The translations under genes were made by a program, and so were the position numbers. Source: a virus. Taken from it: 41,356 nt of DNA. Positions 1 to 6,079 of the stretch are shown piece by piece (position 1 is the stretch's first letter; each line of letters opens with the position of its first letter). Location of the stretch: IMG/VR virus record IMGVR_UViG_3300044742_000333, positions 1-41,356 of that record; one strand, given 5' to 3'. A model generated the notes under the pieces. It searched no databases. It saw only the letters and a program-made list of their open reading frames with translations, and was not told the origin of the DNA.

Positions 1-55
1 ACAGGGTCAGGAATAACTACGATGACGACGTCATCGTAGTTATTCCTGACCCTGT
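1..55. repeat. Perfect terminal palindrome (27-bp arms)
   Basis: Bases 1-27 are the exact reverse complement of 29-55, around a single central base (28, a). The core reads TGACGACGTCA. It is the very start of the window, so it may be the read-through of a covalently closed hairpin end or a fold-back artefact of assembly or amplification. I recognise no protelomerase in the window, and the sequence alone does not choose between these. Confidence 0.9.
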
Positions 56-205
56 TGTCAAGGCCTCCTGATTCGTCCCCCTGACCCCTACTCCCCCTGG
101 AGTATCGCTCATACTCCCGGCCCAGTACCAGACATACTCCCTAGTCAGTATCATCTATACGCGCAGTCGGAGCGCACTATGCGCTGTCTAGGCGCGCATT
201 AGTTA
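56..205. other. Left-end non-coding region with ACTCCC boxes
   Basis: No gene is supported between the terminal palindrome and the ardC-like promoter. ACTCCC occurs at 90-95, 113-118 and 136-141, and its complement GGAGT at 99-103. GGAGTAT (99-105) and ATACTCC (111-117) form a 7-bp inverted repeat. Two further ACTC boxes lie at the right end (41328-41331 and 41335-41340). A binding site for a partition or regulatory protein is possible; this is inference. Confidence 0.4.
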
Positions 206-234
206 TTGACAAGCGCTCGTTACGTCTATATGGT
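206..234 (+). promoter_or_regulatory. Sigma-70-like promoter of the ardC-like gene
   Basis: TTGACA (206-211), a 17-nt spacer and TATGGT (229-234). The spacer carries ACAAGCGCTCGT (209-220), a diverged copy (10 of 12 matches) of the recurrent ACGACCGCTCGT operator-like motif. Transcription should start near 241, which excludes the in-frame TTG at 206 and supports the ATG at 296. Confidence 0.7.
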
Positions 235-295
235 TACTGTCGAAGGTTGCGAGCGATGGGCGCTCGACACCTTCACCCCGGAAGGTAAGCACTCC

Positions 296-1093
296 ATGTC
301 CAACCCAACTACCCCGGCATCCTTCGCCGAGCTGCTACAGACTGCCGTGACGCAACCCGGCGTGATTAGCCAAGCGTACTCACGGTTTCACAACTACAGC
401 CTTGGGAATGTGCTGCTAGCGTGGGCGCAGTGTATCGAACGCAAGATCGCCCTGGGCCCGATTGCCACGTTTCCCAAATGGAAGGAACTAGGCCGGCACG
501 TTAAGAAGGGCGAGAAGGCAATCGCACTATGTCAACCCGTCACGATTCGAAAGAAAGCAGACGAGACGCGCGCAGACGCTGACGGGCCCGAATGCTTTAC
601 GCGCTTTGTCTACCGTAATTCATGGTTTGTGCTCGCGCAGACGGAAGGCGCAGACGTGCCGCCCGTCGAGCTGCCAGACTGGGACAAGGCACGCGCACTG
701 CTGGCGCTCGATGTCCACGAGATCCCATTTGACCTTATCGACGGTAACGTCATGGGATACGCCAAGGGGCGACAGATCGCTATATCGCCCGTGAACCCAC
801 GGCCGTACAAGACGCTGTTCCACGAACTCGCGCACATCCTGCTCGGACATACCGCAGAAACCGCCCAATCTGACGACGAGACGACGCCGCGCAGTCTGAG
901 AGAGGCGGAGGCGGAGTCTGTCGCGCTGCTCTGCTGTGAGGCTCTGAGCCTCCCTGGAGCAGATGAGGCCCGAGGGTACATACAGAGTTGGTACGGCACG
1001 GGCAACCCGATACCAGAGAAGTCCGCGCAAAAGATTCTTAAGGCGGCCGATCAGATTCTCAAGGCCGGCCAACCCGCCAAACCCACCGAGTAA
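296..1093 (+). CDS. ardC: ArdC-like antirestriction protein with zinc metallopeptidase domain
   Basis: 265 aa. Residues about 8-115 match the ArdC N-terminal ssDNA-binding domain (NYSLGNVLLAW, then a W-x-x-LGRHVKKGEKAI pattern). Residues about 165-240 form a zincin-type peptidase with HELAH at 176-180 and a downstream glutamate-rich helix (EAEAESVALL) that would supply the third zinc ligand. ArdC proteins are known from conjugative plasmids, where they protect incoming DNA from restriction; a similar role after injection is likely here. The ATG at 296 is preceded by GGAAGG and lies downstream of the promoter at 206-234. It is the first gene of the plus-strand early block. Confidence 0.85.
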   Translation: MSNPTTPASFAELLQTAVTQPGVISQAYSRFHNYSLGNVLLAWAQCIERKIALGPIATFPKWKELGRHVKKGEKAIALCQPVTIRKKADETRADADGPECFTRFVYRNSWFVLAQTEGADVPPVELPDWDKARALLALDVHEIPFDLIDGNVMGYAKGRQIAISPVNPRPYKTLFHELAHILLGHTAETAQSDDETTPRSLREAEAESVALLCCEALSLPGADEARGYIQSWYGTGNPIPEKSAQKILKAADQILKAGQPAKPTE

Positions 1094-1094
1094 G

Positions 1095-1150
1095 TCTGCG
1101 CCGCTACCGCCCCACGATTCTTGCAAATCGTGGGGCGCATGGGGCGCAGA
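1095..1150 (+). other. Nested stem-loop after the ardC-like gene
   Basis: An outer 8-bp stem (1095-1102 with 1143-1150) encloses a perfect 12-bp stem (1108-1119 with 1126-1137) with a 6-nt loop. It starts two bases after the ardC stop. There is no T-run, so it is either a factor-dependent terminator or an RNA processing/stability element. A second hairpin follows at 1161-1190 (GCGTGGG paired with CCCACGC, flanked by GGCG/CGCC), just before the next gene. Confidence 0.7.
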
Positions 1151-1209
1151 ACAGCTCCACGGCGGGCGTGGGATGGGCCCACGCAACGCCAGCATAGAAG
1201 GAACGGGTC

Positions 1210-1386
1210 ATGGTGAACAAGTACAGGCGGGCGGCTGAGTTTTGGGGCGAGCGTGCCGCGTGGCAGCTCGGATACATGCGGGCAATGCTGCTCCTCGGGC
1301 GAGACGACGAAGCAGCACACGCCGCGACTAGGGCGCGTCTTGCGGCTATTTATGCGGCCACAGCCGCCCGCGTGGGTGGCCGCTAA
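1210..1386 (+). CDS. Small alanine-rich helical protein, 58 aa
   Basis: ATG at 1210 is preceded by GAAGGA at good spacing; stop TAA at 1384-1386. The product is basic and alanine/arginine-rich with an uninterrupted helical pattern (AAHAATRARLAAIYAATAAR). I recognise no family. It lies between the ardC-like gene and the promoter at 1517, behind the two leader hairpins, and is probably an early gene of the same transcript. The good ribosome site makes it likely real despite its length. Confidence 0.55.
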   Translation: MVNKYRRAAEFWGERAAWQLGYMRAMLLLGRDDEAAHAATRARLAAIYAATAARVGGR

Positions 1387-1520
1387 TGCGGTACACCGTA
1401 CGTAAATCCATCGCGCGTGTCGTGGCCACTTGTGGCAACCGGGACGTACCGCCAGCACGGTTCAGTGTTCCCCGCGCGCCCAGAATAGGGCGCATCCGCG
1501 CGGGGCCACGCATTAGTTGA
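1386..1520 (+). CDS. Possible small basic protein, 44 aa
   Basis: The ATG overlaps the stop of the preceding gene (TAATG), the coupling arrangement used repeatedly in this genome. The product is short, very basic (many Arg) and unrecognised. The stop codon overlaps the -35 box of the next promoter. The arrangement supports translation, but the composition could also come from chance in GC-rich DNA. Confidence 0.3.
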   Translation: MRYTVRKSIARVVATCGNRDVPPARFSVPRAPRIGRIRAGPRIS

Positions 1521-1545
1521 CAACGACCGCTCGTTGAATTACAGT
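1517..1545 (+). promoter_or_regulatory. Promoter with central ACGACCGCTCGT operator-like motif
   Basis: TTGACA (1517-1522), 17-nt spacer, TACAGT (1540-1545). The motif ACGACCGCTCGT occupies 1523-1534, filling the spacer, so a protein bound there would compete with or modulate RNA polymerase. Transcription should start near 1552, ahead of the ATG at 1577. Confidence 0.75.
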
Positions 1546-1576
1546 GGACGCAGTCGCAGTGGTGGAGGAGAGAGAC

Positions 1577-1882
1577 ATGACGGCAATTTTGGTGGTGATG
1601 GGCGGGACGTTGACCTCGATTGACTCGGTGGTCGTGGTCGAGGACGGCGCGGTCGAGCAGACGCTGGCCGCGTTGACGGCGGCGGTGAACGGGTTGGCCG
1701 TGTTCCAGACGTTCAAGGTGGAGCCGCTGGAGCGCGTACTGGGCTCGTTCAGCGACGACGAGGTTGAGGGCGAGACGCGCCTCGGCTGCTCCGTCTGCGG
1801 GCGCACATGGGACGTTGGCGACTCGGACGCGGAAGAGCCCGAGCGGTTCTGCTCGCACGACTGCGAATTGGAGGTGCAGTAA
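1577..1882 (+). CDS. Early protein with C-terminal treble-clef-like Cys4 motif
   Basis: 101 aa from the ATG at 1577, which has GGAGGAG upstream; the GTG at 1544 lies inside the promoter and is rejected. The N-terminus is hydrophobic beta-strand-like (TAILVVMGGTLTSIDSVVVV). The C-terminus holds CSVCG then FCSHDC, a Cys4 zinc-binding pattern as in small zinc-ribbon/treble-clef proteins. First gene of an overlapping series reaching to 4043. Function unknown; a nucleic-acid or protein-binding role would fit. Confidence 0.7.
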   Translation: MTAILVVMGGTLTSIDSVVVVEDGAVEQTLAALTAAVNGLAVFQTFKVEPLERVLGSFSDDEVEGETRLGCSVCGRTWDVGDSDAEEPERFCSHDCELEVQ

Positions 1883-2214
1883 TGGCACGGATCAGAGTGA
1901 AAGTGACCCGCACGCCGGACGGGTTTGTCGTGAAGTGGCCGCAGGGACTGGTGGCGGTGCGCTCGCAGAAGCAGGCGGATGCGCTCAAGGCCAACGTCCT
2001 CGCCGGCATGACGCCGTCGAGCGCGATTTACGCGGCCATCGTGCCGCCCCGCCGCAAGCTCCCGCGTGACCCTGGCAAGTGGGCGAAGTTGGGCGGGCAA
2101 GCCCTGGCGGCAAAGATGACGCCGGAAGAGCGCAGCGCCTCGGCGCGACGAGCGGCAGCAGCGCGATGGGGCACGACGGCGACGGTCCCGGTGGCCGTCG
2201 AGGAGGCGCAGTGA
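1882..2214 (+). CDS. Small basic protein with alanine/arginine C-terminal helix
   Basis: 110 aa. The ATG overlaps the previous stop (TAATG). The first half reads as beta strands (RIRVKVTRTPDGFVVKWPQG). The second half has LGGQALAAKMTPEERSAS followed by ARRAAAARWG, a pattern seen in many small phage and plasmid DNA-associated proteins of unknown function. Probably a nucleic-acid-binding accessory protein; the precise role is unknown. Confidence 0.65.
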   Translation: MARIRVKVTRTPDGFVVKWPQGLVAVRSQKQADALKANVLAGMTPSSAIYAAIVPPRRKLPRDPGKWAKLGGQALAAKMTPEERSASARRAAAARWGTTATVPVAVEEAQ

Positions 2215-2540
2215 TGGGCGCGCGGATGTACGCGGAACGTGAGGCCGACCGGCTCGTGCTGGGCGACAAGGTATGGGTGGTACGTGGCGTCCTCGTCAGA
2301 GAGGGCGAAGTCGTCGCGGTGCAGACGTATGAACTCGCCACGTTGCATCCGAGTTATCGCGTCAACGCGAACGGCTATACGTGGACAGAGAATCGCACCG
2401 ACCTCTACCGCCGGCCGGCGGAGTTGGAAGAACTCGTCGCGCGGTTGGAGGACGACCTTGAGTATTTCACGGCCACCGTGGAGGACTTTCAACAGCAGCT
2501 CATAGATCAGCAGGACCGCGAGCAGGAAGCCACGCGATGA
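2214..2540 (+). CDS. Early protein with C-terminal coiled coil
   Basis: 108 aa. The ATG overlaps the upstream TGA (TGATG) and has AGGAGG upstream. The N-terminal half is strand-rich (DKVWVVRGVLVREGEVVAV); residues about 65-105 are a charged heptad-like helix (ELEELVARLEDDLEYF onward) consistent with a coiled coil. No family recognised. Translationally coupled to the genes on both sides. Confidence 0.6.
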   Translation: MGARMYAEREADRLVLGDKVWVVRGVLVREGEVVAVQTYELATLHPSYRVNANGYTWTENRTDLYRRPAELEELVARLEDDLEYFTATVEDFQQQLIDQQDREQEATR

Positions 2541-3247
2541 CCACGAGCACCCCGACGCAACCGCCGATTGAGCTACTCGCCGCGAAAGCGAGGTCGCGCG
2601 GCGTCACGGCCGAGCAGCTCGACGCGTTCTTTCGCAACGTCCGGCAGCGCGACGACGGCTGCTGGCAGTGGATGGGCCCGATCAACAACAACGGCCTGCC
2701 GCTGTTCACTGAATGCCCCGAGGGGCGTCCAGGGCGGTTGCCGGTCAAACAGCCCATGGGCCACCGCACGGCGTGGTGGTGGTTCCGGGGACGCCTCTAT
2801 CGCTACCCCTACGCCAAGCTGCTCCAGACGTGCGGCCATAAGGCCTGCGTCAACCCCATGCACCTCCAGCAGAAGCTCGTGCGCGAGGCCAAGCCGGTCG
2901 AGCTGCATACCGACACGTTCACGGCGATCTTCAGTCGCATCGAACGGGTGCCGATGCCGCCGAGCGACGACGACGAGTTGGTGGGCCCCTGCTGGCGATG
3001 GACGGGCGACGTCAACGTCAGCGGGTACCCGACGCTCGAAATGATCGGCCATCCGCGAGCACTCGACGTCCTGGTGTTCGCGTGGTTTGGGACGTACCTC
3101 GCCGGCCAATCGGAAGCCACCCATTTGCCGTTGCATCACTGCGAGGTGCGCGCGTGCCTGAACCCCGCGCACATGCGACTCGTCCCCGCCGCCGACCGCC
3201 AAGCGCTGGCGGGCCGTCTGCGGCACAAATTAGCGGAGGCTAAATGA
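2537..3247 (+). CDS. Tandem HNH-type endonuclease-like protein
   Basis: 236 aa, starting with an ATGA overlap. It contains two copies of an HNH module of the phage type: first CWQWMGPINNNG ... HRTAWWWFRG ... CGHKACVNPMHL, then CWRWTGDVNVSGY ... LHHCEVRACLNPAHM. The second copy keeps a His-His-Cys block; the first reads LLQTC there and has lost the histidine. This looks like an internal duplication with one possibly degenerate nuclease unit. Likely role: DNA nicking or cleavage, either selfish or linked to replication/packaging. It sits in the early overlapping operon rather than between structural genes. Confidence 0.75.
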   Translation: MTTSTPTQPPIELLAAKARSRGVTAEQLDAFFRNVRQRDDGCWQWMGPINNNGLPLFTECPEGRPGRLPVKQPMGHRTAWWWFRGRLYRYPYAKLLQTCGHKACVNPMHLQQKLVREAKPVELHTDTFTAIFSRIERVPMPPSDDDELVGPCWRWTGDVNVSGYPTLEMIGHPRALDVLVFAWFGTYLAGQSEATHLPLHHCEVRACLNPAHMRLVPAADRQALAGRLRHKLAEAK

Positions 3248-3492
3248 GCGGCAGCAACCTGACCTTGTATCGCGTCCTAGTGAAACTCGGTGTGAGCGAC
3301 AGTGACGCCGAGAGCGCGGCGACCTTGGACACGGCGACCTTGGCGACCGCCGCGCAGCTCGGGACCGTGCGCGAAGACTTGGCGGCGGTCAAGGCTGATG
3401 TCAATTCCCTGAAGTGGATGTTTGGGATCACCTGGACGTTCCTGGCGCTCATCTTGGGCGTCGTGGTGCAGTTGCTACTGCGACGGCCATGA
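3244..3492 (+). CDS. Coiled-coil protein with C-terminal membrane anchor (copy 1)
   Basis: 82 aa, ATGA overlap with the previous gene. A predicted helical segment (about residues 20-55) is followed by one transmembrane helix near the C-terminus (WTFLALILGVVVQLLL) and a short basic tail (RRP). The layout matches the product of 3816-4043. Such tail-anchored proteins could act in the envelope (holin-like, superinfection exclusion), but the sequence does not decide. Confidence 0.65.
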   Translation: MSGSNLTLYRVLVKLGVSDSDAESAATLDTATLATAAQLGTVREDLAAVKADVNSLKWMFGITWTFLALILGVVVQLLLRRP

Positions 3493-3815
3493 CGGACGAG
3501 CAGGCACGTCGCGCGCGGCTGCAGGAGCGGTTCGATCAGTTGTCGAGAAAACTCGACCTCTATGAAGAAACGCACGCGTTCTATACGAAGGCCTTTTGTC
3601 GTGATGATGCAGCGGATCATCTCGCGGCGTGGGAAACCAGCAGCGATCTCGATCTGTGTGAGGTGCTCGTCTGGATCTTCAAGACGGAGAGCCAAGTGAC
3701 TGAGTTGACCCGCGAACTTGAGGCGGCGAAACAAGACCGCGATCACGCGCGGACCCAACTCCAGGCGATTGGCCGAAAATCATTCTGGGCGGCACGACCG
3801 CGAAAGGATCCCTAA
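3489..3815 (+). CDS. Unknown helical protein between two membrane-anchor genes
   Basis: 108 aa; ATG overlaps the previous stop by 4 nt. The product is strongly helical and charged, with heptad-like segments at both ends (QERFDQLSRKLDLYEETH; TELTRELEAAKQDRDHART). No membrane segment and no recognised family. Its position between two paralogous tail-anchored proteins suggests a shared complex; this is inference from context only. Confidence 0.6.
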   Translation: MTDEQARRARLQERFDQLSRKLDLYEETHAFYTKAFCRDDAADHLAAWETSSDLDLCEVLVWIFKTESQVTELTRELEAAKQDRDHARTQLQAIGRKSFWAARPRKDP

Positions 3816-4043
3816 ATGGCATTACGGATGGGCGCACTCTACGACGCACTCCGCACGGGGCAGGGCATCAGCGAGGAGGCCGCCAAGCAAGCGGCCGAGG
3901 AGGTGGCGAGCTACGACAACCGCATGGCAGCGCTCGACACCCGCACGGCGGTCCTCACCTGGATGGTCGGCGCGCTGATCGCCCTGACCATCGGCAACCT
4001 CTGGCTGACGGTGACGATCCTCGGTCGGTTGCCGCGCCCGTGA
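3816..4043 (+). CDS. Coiled-coil protein with C-terminal membrane anchor (copy 2)
   Basis: 75 aa, starting directly after the previous stop. The helical N-terminal part (EEAAKQAAEEVASYDNRMAAL) is followed by a transmembrane helix (VLTWMVGALIALTIGNLWL) and a short PRP tail, the same architecture as 3244-3492. Last gene of the plus-strand early block; its stop lies four bases from the stop of the convergent gene at 4048. Confidence 0.65.
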   Translation: MALRMGALYDALRTGQGISEEAAKQAAEEVASYDNRMAALDTRTAVLTWMVGALIALTIGNLWLTVTILGRLPRP

Positions 4044-4047
4044 GCGT

Positions 4048-4662
4048 TTACGGCGTGGGACTCTGGCCCCACGCCAGCGGCTCGATGTCCGTGATCGGCG
4101 GCGGTCCCGGCAGCTCCAGATTCGCGGCCACGCGCAACAGCAGATCGGTGGACTGCGTCCCGACCCACACCATGCCCACGACATCGCCGTGCCGCCGCGC
4201 CAACTCCGCGCAGAGGACGAGATGCTCCAATGCGTCCTCGTCCGTCTCTCCCGGCCCGTCCAACCCCACGACCAACACCGCGTGCGCGAGCGGGCAGAAC
4301 TCCAAGCCGGCGTCGTAGCGCGTGACGGCGGCGGGGATCGTCTCGTCCGGTCGGCGCGTACACCGCAGCCACCACTGGTCCCCATACTGCGTGGCCGGCG
4401 TGGCCGACAGATCCCATTCGGCGCTATCGGTCCAGATCGCAAGCGGGCGCTTGAGACGGCGGGCGGTCGCGCGCGAGGCCTCCATCACGGTGCGGAGCGT
4501 ATGCTCACGCGGCTGGCCGTCTTCCCAGGTGATCGGCTGCGCTTCGCACCAGACCGCGATGAGCTGCTGCGGCGACACCTCGTCGGTACGGTCAGCGGGT
4601 AGCACGACCGGCGACGGGCCGACGCCCGCGAGCGCGAGGTTGATCAGCGTCTCGGTGCCCAT
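4048..4662 (-). CDS. Unknown protein, 204 aa
   Basis: The ATG at 4662 overlaps the HNH stop (TGATG), so it is translationally coupled to the gene above it. The product is mixed alpha/beta, with segments such as HAVLVVGLDGPGETDEDALEHLVLC and GDVVGMVWVGTQSTDLLLRV, but no motif I can assign. Being last in a minus-strand operon headed by a small basic protein, DUF1064 and HNH genes suggests a nucleic-acid-related or accessory function. No function is claimed. Confidence 0.65.
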   Translation of the reverse strand: MGTETLINLALAGVGPSPVVLPADRTDEVSPQQLIAVWCEAQPITWEDGQPREHTLRTVMEASRATARRLKRPLAIWTDSAEWDLSATPATQYGDQWWLRCTRRPDETIPAAVTRYDAGLEFCPLAHAVLVVGLDGPGETDEDALEHLVLCAELARRHGDVVGMVWVGTQSTDLLLRVAANLELPGPPPITDIEPLAWGQSPTP

Positions 4663-5459
4663 CAGACCGCTGGCCCTAGGTATGGGACCGCCTCGCACGT
4701 CGCCTGACGCTCGTTCAATAAGTCGGTCATCAACTCTGAAACGATACGCCGCTGCTCCATGAAAAGCACGGCACGCGCTAATCCGAGGACGCCGTGCTTG
4801 GCGAAGAGCCAGTCCGCGACATCCTTACTGCCCTTGCTCCAGTTGCATTGCCTGCAGCAAGGCATGAAGTTGTCTTTTTCCGCTGCGCCACCATGCACGA
4901 CAGGCTCAATGTGATCGAGGACGAGGTCACTTGTTGGCAGGCCGCAGTAGATGCATAGGCCCTTAGCTTTCTTGATCAGGTTGGTCGCGAAGTTGGTCGA
5001 GATCTTCTCTGGTGCCGCTGAGCGCCGAAGGATGTCGTTGATCCTGTGTCGGCGACGGTATTTCTTGGCATTCTGGCGAGCCCGTGCGTTGAGCCGCTCT
5101 CGATTGTCCTCCCGCCATGCGTTCAAATTAAACGGCGTCCGCTCGCGCTTGTTCATGCATTCACGCGAACAGAATCGTCGGTTCTGTTTTGCTTGGCAGG
5201 GGAAGACTTGGAATGTGCGGTGGCACGTCTCGCATTCCAACGATACCTTGACGCTCACGCGTGGCGGCTTCGGCGGTTTCACAGGAGTTCGACGCATCCG
5301 CGCGATGATCGCGCACTTGGCGGAACAGTAACCCTTTCGCTGTTTCGCCTCACTCTGCCGCCAGACGCGCGTCGTGCCGCATTCTGGACATGTCAACTGG
5401 ATGCGCGGTGCGCGGGGAACACATCGCCGAAATCCAGCCTTTGGTATGCCATAGGGCAT
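4662..5459 (-). CDS. HNH endonuclease with two Cys4 zinc motifs
   Basis: 265 aa from the ATG at 5459, which has GGAGGT 8 nt upstream. Two zinc-finger-like units come first (CPECG...YCSAKC and CETCH...RFCSREC), then a basic linker, then an HNH core (CIYCG, LVLDHIEPVVHGG, CCRQCNWSKGSKD). Homing-type HNH proteins of this layout are common in phages. The coding sequence is visibly less GC-rich than its neighbours, which suits recent acquisition. Lies between the DUF1064 gene and an unknown gene without disrupting either. Confidence 0.85.
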   Translation of the reverse strand: MPYGIPKAGFRRCVPRAPRIQLTCPECGTTRVWRQSEAKQRKGYCSAKCAIIARMRRTPVKPPKPPRVSVKVSLECETCHRTFQVFPCQAKQNRRFCSRECMNKRERTPFNLNAWREDNRERLNARARQNAKKYRRRHRINDILRRSAAPEKISTNFATNLIKKAKGLCIYCGLPTSDLVLDHIEPVVHGGAAEKDNFMPCCRQCNWSKGSKDVADWLFAKHGVLGLARAVLFMEQRRIVSELMTDLLNERQATCEAVPYLGPAV

Positions 5460-5463
5460 TGGA

Positions 5464-5892
5464 CTAGACCTCCACCACGAGCAGTCCGTACTCAGCCTCA
5501 AAGATGCGCTTTCTGAGTTGGTAGGCCTCGGTCTTCGTCACGCCGACTTTCACGTCTTCAATACGCATGACCCCGGCTTCCCGATATTGGAAGTCGGGTT
5601 TGTACGTGCCAATCTGCAATTTGTCGCCGGAAGGCGTCACGGCATGGAGGCCGTAACAGGGATGCGGGATCAAGTCCGTAATGATCCCGCCCTTCTCCAA
5701 CAGCCGCAGTTCCTGCCAACGGGCCGCTTCCTTTTTCGAGTCGAAAAGATACCCGTCGAGTTCCGTCTTCGTGTTCCTGTACTTGGCGCGCGTTGGTGTG
5801 GGGGCGACTGCCGCCGCCATCCGGGCGGGCGATGCGCGGAACCGCGCGAGGTACTCGGCGTATTGCGCGTCGGTCATGCGGTCGAGGCTCAC
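5464..5892 (-). CDS. DUF1064-family predicted nuclease
   Basis: 142 aa from a GTG at 5892 that overlaps the upstream TGA (GTGA); an ATG at 5877 is the alternative. The body matches DUF1064: KYRNTKTELDGYLFDSKKEA, then YKPDFQYRE and MRIEDVKVG. The E...D...ExK pattern is that of the PD-(D/E)xK fold. In phages these proteins are usually annotated as endonuclease-like, often near replication/recombination genes. Role here: probable structure-specific or recombination nuclease. Confidence 0.75.
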   Translation of the reverse strand: MSLDRMTDAQYAEYLARFRASPARMAAAVAPTPTRAKYRNTKTELDGYLFDSKKEAARWQELRLLEKGGIITDLIPHPCYGLHAVTPSGDKLQIGTYKPDFQYREAGVMRIEDVKVGVTKTEAYQLRKRIFEAEYGLLVVEV

Positions 5893-6050
5893 GGCTGCAC
5901 GTCCTTGTCGCGCGGACGTTTCTGCCGGCGCTTCTTCCGGCGTTGCGCCACGAGTTTCAGTGCGGCCATGCGGCGATCTTCCGTCGAGACATTCGCCCAC
6001 CGACGTCGGCCGAGGGCCTGGGCGGCGGCATTGAGTTCCGGTTTTGCCAT
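5889..6050 (-). CDS. Small basic protein heading the DUF1064 operon
   Basis: 53 aa, too short for many gene callers. It starts at the ATG at 6050 and overlaps the next gene by 4 nt. N-terminus MAKPELNAAAQALGRRRWAN, then a very basic tail (AQRRKKRRQKRPRDKD). No Shine-Dalgarno is visible; the -10 box ends six bases before the ATG, so translation is probably leaderless. Likely a DNA/RNA-binding accessory protein; family unknown. Confidence 0.65.
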   Translation of the reverse strand: MAKPELNAAAQALGRRRWANVSTEDRRMAALKLVAQRRKKRRQKRPRDKDVQP

Positions 6051-6056
6051 ACGGAG

Positions 6057-6079
6057 AGTGTACTACGACGACCGCTCGT
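6057..6079 (-). promoter_or_regulatory. Leaderless promoter with operator-like motif
   Basis: On the minus strand the motif ACGAGCGGTCGT (6079-6068) is followed by five bases and TACACT (6062-6057), then six bases and the ATG at 6050. The motif overlaps the stop codon of the upstream virion gene, so the DUF1064/HNH operon appears to have its own switch, separate from late transcription. Confidence 0.65.

Noticed and set aside
1-55. Rho-independent terminator
   Set aside because: The palindrome has no T-run and sits at the physical end of the window; an end structure or artefact is a better reading.
206-295. N-terminal extension of the ardC-like protein from TTG 206
   Set aside because: The codon lies in the -35 box of the promoter; the ATG at 296 has a ribosome site and starts the conserved domain.
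4703-4712. Seventh operator motif (ACGCTCGTTC)
   Set aside because: Only half of the motif matches, it lies inside the HNH coding sequence, and no -10 box follows.
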